Positions 20,100 through 32,782 of a stretch of 64,000 nucleotides of DNA are shown piece after piece. Each line of letters starts with the position of its first letter. Position 1 is the stretch's first letter. Under the pieces are notes generated by a model that searched no databases, had not been told where the DNA came from, and saw only the letters and a list, made by a program, of their open reading frames with translations. The position numbers were made by a program, and so were the translations under genes. Origin of the DNA: Diabrotica undecimpunctata. Taxonomy: Eukaryota > Arthropoda > Insecta > Coleoptera > Chrysomelidae. The stretch spans positions 66,237,427-66,301,426 of the forward strand of contig NC_092803.1 of NCBI RefSeq assembly GCF_040954645.1. Direction: 5' to 3'.

Positions 20100-22600
20100 A
20101 ATAAAATATAACTTTGATACGCCGAAATTTATTGGGATACCCTGTATATTTCAAAATAATCTTTAATAGTCTTTCGCTGTAATCTTTCGTTCTGTTAGTG
20201 GTGATTCACCCTGTATACAAGCAAAAATTTTTATGTATGTAATTGTTGTTATTACTTATATGAAAATAAAATTAAAGCTGCACTTGTTTTTTTTAAGTTA
20301 CATCTGATCTAAAGCGTTAATAAATATGTAATGTTAAACAATAGTAAAATTTAACTATTTTTTTAGACCTATAATAATTACATAGGTACTTATATCTGTC
20401 AATTAAAGAAACAAGTATTTATAATGCATTATTTTGTATTCGACTATACATATCCTTTCATTAGTGAAATTAATTAACTACAATTACACAGTGCTGCATA
20501 CTGCTCTGATTAGAGTGAATCATATTATCGACAATCTAATAGCGAAACGGGCCTGAGAGTTTTGGCAACACTGATCTCCATAAGCCTAATGTTATTTTCT
20601 TAATTTGAAACAAAGTATAGGTATAGTTTAACATATTTTTTCCAAAAACATGTTTACACTGTTCTACTATCCATATCAAAAACACATTTCCACTATTCTT
20701 TGTGCTCACCAAAAGAGAATTCAGCTATTTTATTAACATTGGTAAACTTTATTAAAATTTTTTGTTTACTGAAATAAAAGATAGTTAAAAATTTCTTGCT
20801 ACGCTGTTGTATATTAAAGGTAATATGCCAAGCGAAGCGTGACAATCCCACTATTCAATAACAAAAACGAATTTATTCCATTCCAGCTTTCCATGTGTAT
20901 GCACTTTAACGTAAAGAACAAACATTGTATGTTTATTAATTACTGTACCTCTAATTTCTGATATCGCGTGAGACCCAGTAACATCGATGCAATGGCCTGA
21001 ACCACTTGTTGAATCTACAAGAATAGCGAGAAAAGCTCGACGCAAGTCCCTTCTATTTTTACACGTTTATATTATTTATAAATTCAGTATGTATTTGACG
21101 ACCATAGATAAGAGGGTTAGGTTAGTTGACGACTTTGTCAATATCAACTAGTAGCTAACCGTTAGTTGAAAGTGAAATTTTAAAATCTCGATTAGAAATG
21201 TTTTAAGGCTGTTTCAGTGCAAGGCCGCATGGTGCGCATTCGTTTGCCCTGTTATTGTTTTGTTTTCGTTTTGTAGGTGGTCGTCTTTGTTAGTGTGCAA
21301 TAATTGGTAATTATTTAATAAACATAAAGTGACTTTAAAAGGCTTGTGGAATGTACTAAAAAGTTAAATATTTTAAAGAGTGTTTGTGTCATTCATGGTA
21401 AGTATTTACTGATTGGCATTTTTTTTACTTTTCGAAAAAATGTAGGTATATATGGTTTTTTGCATTTTTTGCAGAAATTAAATCGCACGTGAAAAAAGAT
21501 AACTTTTTATATGTAACAGAAAGGTTTTTTTTGTAAATATTTAATAAATTTTATCAATTTAAGACTGCTCTACTAAACCCTTTGTATTTCTTTTTAACAA
21601 AGTAGCTTTTATTTGGATAAAAATACTTAAGGTTGTTCAATGTTTTATTTGTACGTTTAGTTTTGTTTTTCATTGTCTACTTTTCTTGTTAGATATGATA
21701 CAGATATTATTAATTGTCTGTTGTAATTTTTCTGTAAACTTAATTGTTTTCAAATATAAACCATTTAAAACTGAAAAAAAACGCAGAATTATGATTTTCA
21801 AGGCTGAAAAACACGAGTAAAAAATATTATTTTTGAATTCACCAAGGACCTAAATTCAAGTCAAGCCTTGTTCTTCATTCTCCATTCTCCATCTTCATTC
21901 AGCCAATAATTTCCCGATTAGTATTTTGGGCTTATTTTAATTTGAAAATATTGTTTTTTAATCGTTAATGAAGTGCTTATGATAGAACGCGCGCTCGGGC
22001 TGCAGCGTGTACGAGTATAAGAGACAGAAACAAGATATAATGTTACAAATTTTTGCTTATTTTGACACTTAGATTTACGTCTTAGCTGCATAGAATTTAC
22101 TTTGTATTTTACCTTTGTTGAAGTTAATTTACTTTATTTATTATTTCTCCATCATATTTTCAGCCAATAAATCTACGTGGTTGTTTATTTTGTTCATTAG
22201 GTGTTTTAGTTGATTATAACAATTTGCGAGAATTAACATCTTGTCAGCGTATTCTAATATTTTTTGTTTCAGAATTAGATTCTATAGACAAGGGTAGTCA
22301 AAAACTTTTTTTGATATTTACAGACATTTTTGTTCAACGACTCAACTAAGGTCTAAAATAATTATGCAAAGTCATACATTAATCATATAAAGTAACCACA
22401 TAGTCGTATCACCATATATGTATATAATTTTATACATATAGGTACATATATTATACACTCAGTTGCAAAAAAATTAATTTATTTATTGCGAGTTTTAAAA
22501 CTAAGGACATCTGTATGGCCTATACATATAAATTTATAGAAACCCTCATTTAAGTACAATTATTAATTTTTATGCATTATTTTAGAAATTTCTATGGCAT
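20100..22600. other. AT-rich region without a supported gene
   Basis: No coding match on either strand. Two caccctgta motifs (20139, 20206) look like terminal-repeat remnants. A GC-richer block at 21190-21300 is followed at 21395 by ATG/GTAAGT, a strong donor sequence, so an untranslated first exon is conceivable, but no downstream exon was recognised. Confidence 0.35.
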
Positions 22601-22609
22601 TTCTCATAA

Positions 22610-23050
22610 ACAATAAAAATTTTAGTCCAGTTGTCAGAGAGTTGACCCCTAAAAATTATACGAACAAGCTGAATTTTCCCAAGAATATTAATTTTGGGAC
22701 CCCAAAAAATATGCAAAAAAGTTTACCACTTTTACCGCCTGGGCTTCCCTTTAAAAACCCCCTCGTAGGGGTGTAAAAACCTAAAAAAATCGATTTGTCA
22801 AGAATCTGTACGCCGTAGAAAAAAATATTTCAAATAAAAAATGTAGCTGAGACAATTTCACAAAAGAATGTTAATTGGCACTTTTTGTGTAAAATGTGCC
22901 AACGCTTGAATCCACCGTCGATTTTGAATGTCAGTTACGCGCGCAAAATCAATCTTCAATGAAATTTTTGTTATCTCAACGGTAAAAATTGGATATATTT
23001 TGATCCAAGTGTCCTATCTACTAAGATCAAGATGCGTTTTAAAGGTAAAG
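22610..23050 (+). repeat. Dispersed repeat, copy 1
   Basis: Shares with 45630-46040 (plus) and 46060-46260 (minus) the phrases ccaaaaaatatgcaa, agaatctgtacgccgtagaa and cggtaaaaattggatata. The start, ttttagtccagttgtcagag, matches the inverted copy. No coding sequence; probably a nonautonomous element. Confidence 0.75.
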
Positions 23051-23213
23051 AGTGCTGCTTTTGTATGAAGTTTTTGTATTTTTCCGCGAATAAACTCAGT
23101 TTTTATAAAGGTGTCAAATAAATAAACGTGGCATAATTTTTGCCATTTTTCATGATTCTCGTCAGATCAATAGAATTGATCACTTTCATTGACCAGTCGT
23201 AGTAAAATTTCCC

Positions 23214-23550
23214 TTACCCCTTACTTTTGTGCTGTAAGTCGCCATCTATTCGAACTAACGCCGTACGAGCTTCCAAATGAATCCCGTCCCTCCAAACCCA
23301 CACCATTACTGGGCCGCCACCATACTGTACACCTACAATGTTAGACTGTGCGTAGCGTTCCGCAGGTCTTCTGTATACCCTTTTTCGCCTATCATCAGAA
23401 AAAGACAATATCTGGATTAATCAGTAAATAATATTTTCCCCCAATATTCATTATTCCAAACATGTTCACGAGAAAAATGCAATTTTGGGCACGTGGGTGC
23501 CCTTCCAGTGGGCAAGACATTTTCGGCAAGTCTTCTCCTTATTATATGTT
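23214..23550 (-). pseudogene. Tc1-like transposase fragment
   Basis: Reads LPKMSCPLEGHPRAQNCIF, a degraded LINPDIV block where the first catalytic-Asp block ('LFTDESR') is expected, then FSDDRRKRVYRRPAERYAQS and GVQYGGGPVMVWVWRDGIHL, ending TALVRIDG. This is the middle of a Tc1-family transposase ('DGRxxVWRRxGERYAxxxVxxxxxYGGGSVMVWGGI'). Frames are broken and both ends are missing. Confidence 0.75.
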
Positions 23551-24149
23551 AGCTTATTCTAAATTTCATTAGTTATCAGTTAAATTTTTTATTAAAGGTG
23601 TGGACTGACCGGGAAGACTGATTTCTGTGCCCACTGATTTTATCAGACCTTTGACTTTAGCTAAAACGAATATCTGACGCATCGAATATTTCATAAAATG
23701 TATTAGTCATATACCTTGTGTACGTCGATTTGAACATGAGAAAACATTTCTACAAAATGGATCCCCAAAAATGTCCCCGAATGTCTTAATGTGAATCAGG
23801 AGCGTGCAAGGGCAGAAGAATCGTGTTTGATTTATACTCGGTATGAAATAAACAAACTTAAGCTGCGTTGTAACTATGGGTGGAGTTTGGATATATTTAT
23901 GCGAGCCAGAAACAAAGCAGCAATTGATAGACAAAGTCCTCAGAAATTTATGTTTTCATAAATATTAGTGTTATTATAATATTAAAATTAAACATTTTTT
24001 CATTTAATACAAAATTTCTACACCTAGTTACGTAGCTAGATTCAATTACTTTAAATGTAAGTATTTTCCACATGTTTTGTAATTCAACAGTCAAAATTTT
24101 ACCTTATGTTTGTGTCATTTTAAAGTGAAAATATTCTTTCAGTTTTTTC

Positions 24150-24187
24150 ACTGATGATGGTCCAACAGGACCAAAAACGTTTTGCAG
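24150..24187 (+). other. Hammerhead-like core with perfect stem
   Basis: ctgatga is followed by tggtcc-aaca-ggacca and aaaacg. This has the order of a hammerhead ribozyme core (CUGANGA, stem II, GAAA), but the second core element reads AAAA, not GAAA. Likely a decayed remnant of a Penelope- or retrozyme-type repeat. Confidence 0.3.
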
Positions 24188-24431
24188 ATTTGTAATCCTT
24201 TTGGATAAATTCTAAATCATTTTTTTAATAATATATACCATTATACAGTACACCACAAATCTTTACTTCTATGTAATTTTTTAAATCTGTAGAGGCGTTG
24301 CAGGTTCGTTGTAATAGATATATCTATCCAATTAAGAGGACAGTATGTTGAATAATAAAATACTATGACTTTCAAAATTTTTGCTTCTATAGTAGGCTAA
24401 GAATTTTTCAATACATCCTACTATTATAATG

Positions 24432-24455
24432 TATTTTTATGTATGAGAGAGTAAT
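24432..24455 (+). repeat. Left terminal inverted repeat of DD82E element
   Basis: tatttttatg then two spacer-like differences and gagagagtaat; the reverse complement is at 26793-26816. Confidence 0.6.
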
Positions 24456-24713
24456 AAAACAATAAATTATGTATGCAAATCCCTAAATTGTTGATTCGGG
24501 TGACTCAATGAAAAACAGATATTTGTCAACAAGTTTACAGAAGTATATAGGAAAACAATTTTAAATTGAGTATGACCACCAGGTATAAAGGTTGGAGCAG
24601 AATAGAATACAATAGTTGTGAGGGTTACTAATCCCTAAATAAGGTTGCCAGTGTCGGAGTGATGGAGGTTAACAGGTACTAATGAATTTGCAAGAAATGT
24701 AAGATGTTTATTT

Positions 24714-24898
24714 TATTGGTTATATATAACCAATAAAAGTTTAATAAGTACCTACCTATTTGCAAAATAAAGTTTAATTCTTTAGATAAAATAAAACGTT
24801 TTATTTTATCTATTTGCAAAATAAAGTTTAATCCTTTGCCTATTTGCAAAATAAAGTTTAATTCTTTAGATAAAATAAAACGTTTTATTTTATCTGAA
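24714..24898. repeat. Palindromes and tandem repeats in transposon 5' region
   Basis: A perfect 24-base palindrome (ttattggttata/tataaccaataa, 24714-24737) is followed by three copies of tatttgcaaaataaagttta. A perfect 28-base palindrome occurs twice (24784-24811, 24871-24898; half-site agataaaataaaac). They could be transposase-binding or fold-back elements. Confidence 0.85.
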
Positions 24899-25138
24899 AT
24901 GAGTGCATTCCACGAAGTAAGGGTTTCAACAATCAATCATTTAATTCTTTAATTCCAGGAATCTACGACAGTAATTGACTAGATAATTACCTTCTAAACT
25001 TATTCCACAGAAAATGTGATAGTGGGTTTTTCCATTTTGTATATAGGAAGGTCCAAGTGGCGTATTCAAAATTCTTAACAGTTCACTAAAAGTAGGTACT
25101 TCAGTTGCAAGGTGCAGTTTATTGTGTATACTAGTGTT

Positions 25139-26479
25139 ATGGAAAATTTGGAAGTGCCGTGTAAACGCCGAAAAATTGGTCCTCTAACAGTTAATGAAAA
25201 AACATTAATATTTAATTGTTTTAAATCATTTACAGACAAACGTTTATGTGAAAGTGTTGATGAGACCGTTGAGTTAGTTAGCAGTACACTTGGTGTTGGG
25301 AAATCTACGATTTACAGAGTTATTAAAGAAGAGAAATGTGGTAGTTTTCAAATGCCACGTAATGCTCCAGGGAAATCAAAATTTCAAATAGAATATCATT
25401 TTAAAGAAGGACTTCGACGGAAAGTGCATGAATTCTTCTTTAGACAAGAATTTCCAACATTGGATAAAGTTCTTGTCTCAGTTCGAGATGATAAGGATTA
25501 CCCAGAAATGAGTCGAAGTACGTTATGGAAACTTTTAAAAGAAATAGGCTTCCGCTGGAAAAAGAATCCCAGAAAGTCTATTTTATTAGAAAGAAGCGAT
25601 ATTGTCATATGGAGAAGACATTTTCTAAGAACCATAAAGGAAATGAGAAACCAAAAAAGAAAAAGATTTTATCTTGATGAAACATGGATCAACGAGGGTC
25701 ATACACCAAATAAATTTTGGCAGGATGAAATTGTTACAAGTCAAAGGCACGCTTTTGTAAATAACTTATCTACTGGTTTAAACCCACCATCAGGAAAGGG
25801 ACGCAGGCTGATAATAGTACACATTGGCAGTTCAGACGGTTTTGTTGAAGGTGGTTTATTAAATTTTGAATCAACTCGTACCGGTGACTACCATGAAGAC
25901 ATGAACGCTGATGTCTTTCAAGAATGGTTCGAACAAATGATAGATCTTATTCCTAAGAACTGTGTAATAGTAATGGATAATGCAAGTTATCACTCCAGAC
26001 TTATAGAAGGACTGCCCACAACCAAGTGGTTAAAAAAAGACTTGCAGAATTGGCTGAGTTCAAAAAATATTACGTACCATCCCGGATCTATAAGAAAGGA
26101 ACTTTATTCGTTGTGTGCCCTTCATAAAGAAAAATTTAAAAAATACGAAATTGATGAAATTGCCAAAAATCGTGGAATGACAGTACTTAGATCCCCACCA
26201 TATCATTGTGAATTAAACCCGATTGAACTGGTATGGGCACAGATAAAGAGTGAAGTTTCAAGAAAAAATACCACTTTTAAAATTCATGATGTTAAACAGT
26301 TGTTTTTGGAGGCCGTAAATAATGTAAAACCTGAAAACTGGGAAAAGGCAGTAAATCACACTATTAAAGAAGAGGAAAAAATGTGGAAGCTGGACAATAT
26401 TACTGATAAAATGATCGAGCCAGTTTTTATAAATCTTGGTTCTGAAAGTTCATCTTCTGAATCTGATTTGGATTTGTAA
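25139..26479 (+). CDS. DD82E transposase, intact ORF
   Basis: A 446-residue protein from the first ATG (25139, context GTTATGGAA) to TAA. An upstream in-frame GTG at 25112 is not a plausible eukaryotic start. Residues about 15-60 form an HTH region ending GVGKSTIYRVIKEE. A second HTH-like block, DYPEMSRSTLWKLLKEIGF, sits near residue 125. The catalytic region has FYLDETWIN (D180), VIVMDNASYHS (D280) and CELNPIELVWAQIK (E363); 82 residues separate the last two acidic residues. The RSPPYHCELNPIE box is typical of IS630-Tc1-mariner (DDE_3) enzymes. The tail is Ser/acidic (SSSSESDLDL). There is no stop, frameshift or missing catalytic residue, so it may be recently active. The product would bind the terminal repeats and cut and paste the element in the nucleus. 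Confidence 0.9.
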   Translation: MENLEVPCKRRKIGPLTVNEKTLIFNCFKSFTDKRLCESVDETVELVSSTLGVGKSTIYRVIKEEKCGSFQMPRNAPGKSKFQIEYHFKEGLRRKVHEFFFRQEFPTLDKVLVSVRDDKDYPEMSRSTLWKLLKEIGFRWKKNPRKSILLERSDIVIWRRHFLRTIKEMRNQKRKRFYLDETWINEGHTPNKFWQDEIVTSQRHAFVNNLSTGLNPPSGKGRRLIIVHIGSSDGFVEGGLLNFESTRTGDYHEDMNADVFQEWFEQMIDLIPKNCVIVMDNASYHSRLIEGLPTTKWLKKDLQNWLSSKNITYHPGSIRKELYSLCALHKEKFKKYEIDEIAKNRGMTVLRSPPYHCELNPIELVWAQIKSEVSRKNTTFKIHDVKQLFLEAVNNVKPENWEKAVNHTIKEEEKMWKLDNITDKMIEPVFINLGSESSSSESDLDL

Positions 26480-26792
26480 CAAGTAGCTGTAAGTTTTATA
26501 TTAATATTTTTATTCATCTATTTAACATACCTTAGACGGTTTTAAAAACTCTTTTTCTCTTTTGTAATTTTTAAAAATTAAAAAAAATGTGAATTTTTTA
26601 AAACCCTTTTTAATGTAGGCCAGTCAGTTCTAATATAGTGTGTGATAAAAGAGGTCACTTTTGTTTACATACACATAACACTTTATAACACTGAAATAAT
26701 TCATTTATTTTTTACAATTATTCAAAGTAATTTTTCAATTAATCTTGAGCACGCCCATGGAGTGGTCGGAGCTACCAGTTAAAATTATGCTA

Positions 26793-26816
26793 ATTACTCT
26801 CTCGTTCATAAAAATA
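26793..26816 (-). repeat. Right terminal inverted repeat of DD82E element
   Basis: attactctctc followed by cataaaaata; pairs with 24432-24455 with two mismatches. Confidence 0.6.
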
Positions 26817-26899
26817 AACTATAACGATAATATTCGATAATTTCTTTAAGATTTTAAAATATATATTTAAATTAACTGACTGTGACAAAAGTCATACAC

Positions 26900-27460
26900 A
26901 TACACACTCGAAGAAGTAATACTGGATAGAAAAACGTAAGGAAGAAAAACAATATCAATGTTAAATGGAGTCTTACCGCAGACAAATAATCAACACTAAT
27001 AATAAGAAAATATTTAATACTATATTCAACAGCAGAATAATCTATATTTGGGAAGTATGGTCATTAAGAAAACTCAAGGAAAAATACTGAGCCACAAAGA
27101 TGGAAACGCGCAGCGGGAAAATCAAGCAGAAAAAGGCCGGTCACAAGTGAAAAAATTAGACAAACGATGGAAATAAAACATGACATCACAGAGAAACACA
27201 CTCCAAATAATTAATATAGTAAGAATATGTACAGGGAATGTTCAATCGCATAACCCCAAAAAAGTGTTAGAGACTGGAACCCAAATAATTAAAATGAAGA
27301 AACAGACTACGAAAGAGCTGGGTAGAAGTCATCAATAAGAGAAAGCGGGAGAGAGAGAGAGAGAGACAGATCTAAAAAAGATGACATGAGGAGAAATAGG
27401 TAGAAATAAAGATTAGGAATTATTAAGACATCGAAGCACGGCAGACAGACTCGCGCATAA
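26900..27460 (+). mobile_element. LINE 3' end, degraded
   Basis: Reads across frames TIFNSRIIYIWEVWSLRKL, then KRPVTSEKIRQTMEIKHDIT. This resembles the terminal region of insect LINEs ('LxxSxxLYGxExWxL ... RIRNxxIKxxMxxxxDIxxxI'). A (GA)n run at 27352-27366 falls near its end. Heavily mutated. Confidence 0.5.

Positions 27461-28552
<1,092 letters not shown>

Positions 28553-28599
<47 letters not shown>
28553..28599. repeat. (TA)n microsatellite, LINE tail
   Basis: About 23 TA units directly after the LINE 3' end. Confidence 0.95.
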
Positions 28600-29448
<849 letters not shown>

Positions 29449-29506
29449 ACAAAGCATCCCACACACAAATATAGCAATTTGTATGTGAGAGAAACCGAAA
29501 TACTAC

Positions 29507-29530
29507 CAAGTTTAGCTTAAGCTAAACTTG
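29507..29530. repeat. Perfect 24-base palindrome
   Basis: caagtttagctt/aagctaaacttg. The following AT-rich sequence to about 29820 (tgtaacgcgg start, ttataaaa box, aataaata) has the look of a solo LTR, but the ends cannot be proved. Confidence 0.7.
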
Positions 29531-29889
29531 TAACGCGGTCTAGAATGGACTGTGCATTCCGTAACTTTCTAGGAAGAGTCACGAGGACTTTGACTTCTGT
29601 TGACAAGTCTATTTCTTACTAGAAGTATCTGCAATGATTTTTGTAGGTTATAAAATCAGCGCGCTTTTAATTTTACAATGAGTCTTTATTTCAGTTTTAC
29701 GTAAAACAACTAAACAAGTAAACAGAAGTTGTTAATAAATAGTGTATTTAAATATATATAACACTTTTCTTTTCTCGAGAGCCGTCTATTATAAACCAGT
29801 GGTATTGCATCTTTCATCTTTTTGTACATATTACATTAATTCACGATACCATTAAAAAATTCGGGAGCCTTGTATTAATTTTTACAGGT

Positions 29890-30760
29890 CAAATAAGTTG
29901 GTACTATATGTTTTTGAAGTCACTTGGTGATCTCCAAAAGTGTTTGCCGCCTGCGATTAAGTGCTTTGCTGTCATACAAGATATGGTCGACTGCTTGAGG
30001 TTCTCTGCTACAGAGTCTGCAGCTTAAGTCTATATCAAACAGCTTCATTGTATGCAGGTGTTCCAGACTGACGCATGTTTAGTAAAGAAGCGTATTATGA
30101 TTCTAAGCTGATTCTTGCTTACTTTTTTCAGTCATTTATTCCCGTTAGCATATATCCATCCAATATATTTTGACATGCACTTGGCCAGGTATACTTTTAG
30201 TGAAAGTTACATTTTGTTCGGCTCTAGGCTTTTTCTCCGGTATCGGACGGTATTTTTTGGCACTTCTATCTTCTGGAAAGTTCCTAGAGTCCACTAGAGT
30301 CACACAATATCCTAGAGTCTACCTTAGGGCCTCAATATCCTATTTCAGAGACCATATAGCCGCTTGACTATCTGTGCATATATTAATTCATTTGTTTGAA
30401 TTTTGAATTTGTTTGAAGTTTAAAAGCCCTTATGATAATTTCTCCTGCACAATGCAAGATTTCTCAAATCTCTGACTAACTGAATGCATGTTTATTCCTA
30501 CCCCTGAACCTTTTATAGTTTGAGACCTGTCTGTCTTTACGGATCTCTTTCGTGGGCAGATATCCCTAATTTGTTTTATAATATTACTGTGTCCGGATAT
30601 AACCATTACGTTGTTTAAGTTTTTTGCCTCCTTACCAATAACGATGTGTAGAGGAGGAAAGTCCAGTAGGGCTTTCATAGCTACTGTTGATGTGCCCCTC
30701 AGAGCCTCTGTAATTGCAAGTCAAGCAAGTCTTTACAACTTGCTTAATTTTAAGATGGCA
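29890..30760 (-). mobile_element. LINE RNase H domain remnant
   Basis: The minus strand reads AMKALLDFPPLHIVIGKEAK, then TDRSQTIKGSGVGINM (expected TDGS at the RNase H active site), later CRLCSREPQAVDHILYD then SKALNRRRQTLLEITK. The 'A-xxxLLxxPPLxxxIxxEA' block followed by RNase H and a C-terminal zinc-knuckle-like tail is typical of I/jockey/R1-type LINEs. It is 5' truncated and frame-shifted. Confidence 0.72.
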
Positions 30761-31074
30761 CTTTTTTACTGTACCTTTATTCATTATATCACTGATGCAG
30801 ATATTATTGTTGGTTTTAACACCATTTTATAAATCCTATATACGAGTACCATTTTTGGTTTTAAATCACACATTTTTCCATAAGTGGTACGTCTGGCTAC
30901 CATTAAGGTAGTGATGACTCTCTTAGATACTCGTTATATGTGCTGATATTATTTATACTTGCTTTATTTTACTCGCCAGATTTAAATTTCTACCGTTCAG
31001 GTTTAGACGACATAATACCTCTAAACTCCCCTTCTGGTAAATTTCATGATTTTGGACTTGTAGGTTATGTTGTA
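30761..31074. other. No gene seen
   Basis: AT-rich sequence between two unrelated LINE fragments; no coding match. Confidence 0.3.
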
Positions 31075-31715
31075 TGGGACGTACAGGCATGTTTTATTGA
31101 TTATAGAAAGGGATTTGACTGCGTTAACCATCAAAAGGTGATCGAAATTCTGAGAACAACTAGAATTGATGAACAGGACTTGCGAATTATCTCAGAACTA
31201 TATTGGCACCAAACAGCAACAATTGAAATAGAGCACACAATATCCAAAGATATATGAATCCGACAAAGAGTGCAACAAGGTTACGTCTTATCACCGCTAT
31301 TATTTAATCTGTATTCTATATCCGGAATCTATATTCAGAAAAGCATTAGACGAGGTTCAAGGTGGAGTCAAGATTAACGGAACCAGCATAAACAACATCA
31401 GGTACGCTGATGATACCGTCCTAATAGCAAGCAACGCACAAGAACTACAAAATATAATAAATACGGTAGTTCGTCATAGCGAAATGTTCGGTTTACATCT
31501 AAATGTTTTCAAAACTAAAATTCTAATATTTTCAAAGATTCCAATAAACGTACATTTATATGCCATAGGACAAATAATAGAACAGGTAACTTCCATAAAA
31601 TATTTGGGAGCAAATATCAACAGCCGGTGTAACCCAAAAAAAAGAAATGCTATCAAGAATCTAACAAGCGAAGAAAACACTCATGAGCATGACAAATTTT
31701 TTTACAAGATCAGAG
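31075..31715 (+). mobile_element. Endonuclease-RT LINE, 5' piece (split by BEL element)
   Basis: Reads VQACFIDYRKGFDCVNHQKV (RT block with catalytic Asp), then RQRVQQGYVLSPLLFNLYS after a stop at 31257. After a frameshift, NNIRYADDTVLIASNAQELQ follows, with an intact YADD at 31403-31414, and SIKYLGANINSR. The copy is cut at 31715 by the BEL/Pao element and continues at 37192. 5' truncated. Confidence 0.88.
31711..31715 (+). repeat. BEL target-site duplication, left
   Basis: cagag, repeated at 37192-37196 directly outside the other LTR; 5 bases is normal for BEL/Pao. Confidence 0.92.
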
Positions 31716-32171
31716 TGTTGTAAAAACAACATTTTATATTAATTTCAGTTTATTTTTCGTTTCCACAAATGTTGAATTTTCTCTTATGCGACAGACTGTA
31801 TTTGACAGACTGTCAAAAGTGCGGTGAAAAAGTGCATTTAGTTTTCTCTATAGTCGCGCGCCCCTAAAACGCCGGTATAAAAATGAACAATTTATTAAAG
31901 CGAACTCTTTATTTAGTAATAGTGCCTTTGTAAATATTTTCGCGTTATTAAATGTGTAGTATCGATTAATTACGCTTATTTTTCTCTAAGTACAAACCCC
32001 TATAAAACCAAACATATACTGAACCATCGCCGTGAAGTCTGCTTATCTATATCGAAGGAAACTCTTGTACAGTCCATGGTCCTAAAATATTTGGTACTGT
32101 ACACGCACGGGGAAAGGAATTTAATAAGCTTTCTCCCGAACAATTGTTGGAGATCAATCAAAGTTCCAACA
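31716..32171 (+). repeat. BEL/Pao 5' LTR
   Basis: 456 bases, identical to 36736-37191 except four substitutions. It contains a ccggtataaaaatg TATA-like box at about 31870. Confidence 0.97.
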
Positions 32172-32782
32172 TTATTTTTGGTCCTAACTCGACGGATTTT
32201 GTGTTTGGTGATCGCGTTGTTTGTACTTTACTCTTAGGTTTGCATATTTATATAAATGTGATTAAAAGACCCTCGAAAAGACTAATGTGTCGCGATAAAC
32301 TCTAAAACAAAAGGACAGAAGTGAATTTTATCTGGTGTTTGTGCCTGTTGCTGTAAACTACTGGACAAATTGGGTGAGATTTTTCCATATTATAATTTCG
32401 CTTATGCACAAAGTGAACCGCTTTTCAAAAAGACTATCTCTTTAAAAAATTTATTAGTAGACATTTGTAGACATTTACCGCGTGTGCGAAAAATTTAATT
32501 GAAAAGTAAACTCTCAGTGTAATTTAAGACATTTATCGCGTTTTAATAAACTATAAACTCTCTCGCCGTGTGCTACACATGTTATTATATGATATAAACA
32601 TTATTGACTCTATTCTCGTTGTGTGCTCTACAGGTTATTATAATATAAACATTATTGACTCTATTTTCGCCGTGTGATACAGATATTAGTATATAATATA
32701 AACAAAAATTTCTCTAAAGAATTCGGTGTTTGCACGGCCTTAGGCATTTGTTTTTGGAGTAGTACCTTTTGTTAAAGTCAAA
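32172..32782 (+). other. BEL leader with three-copy tandem repeat
   Basis: Untranslated leader between LTR and ATG. At about 32566-32705 a unit of roughly 50 bases (gtgtg-tacaca...ttattat...ataaacattattgactctatt) occurs nearly three times. No primer-binding site can be assigned to a specific tRNA; the candidate tggtcctaactcg lies eight bases after the LTR. Confidence 0.75.

Larger units (their letters stand above)
24432..26816 (+). mobile_element. Apparently complete DD82E Tc1/mariner-superfamily element
   Basis: About 2.4 kb bounded by inverted ends matching at 22 of 24 positions (24432-24455 and 26793-26816; inner part gagagagtaat). It holds one uninterrupted transposase ORF (25139-26479). 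The roughly 680-base 5' region carries palindromic tandem repeats (24714-24898). The outer boundary and a TA duplication cannot be fixed by eye because the flanks keep weak similarity beyond the arms. Confidence 0.65.

Noticed and set aside
21190..21400. Host gene first exon ending ATG/GTAAGT
   Set aside because: A strong donor alone; no coding sequence or downstream exon could be identified, so it is only mentioned.
25112..25138. Extended N-terminus of the transposase
   Set aside because: The frame opens at GTG; the first ATG with good context is 25139, so the shorter protein is annotated.
32172..32200. Specific tRNA primer for the BEL element
   Set aside because: tggtcctaactcg is near the expected place, but I could not match it to a tRNA 3' end with confidence.
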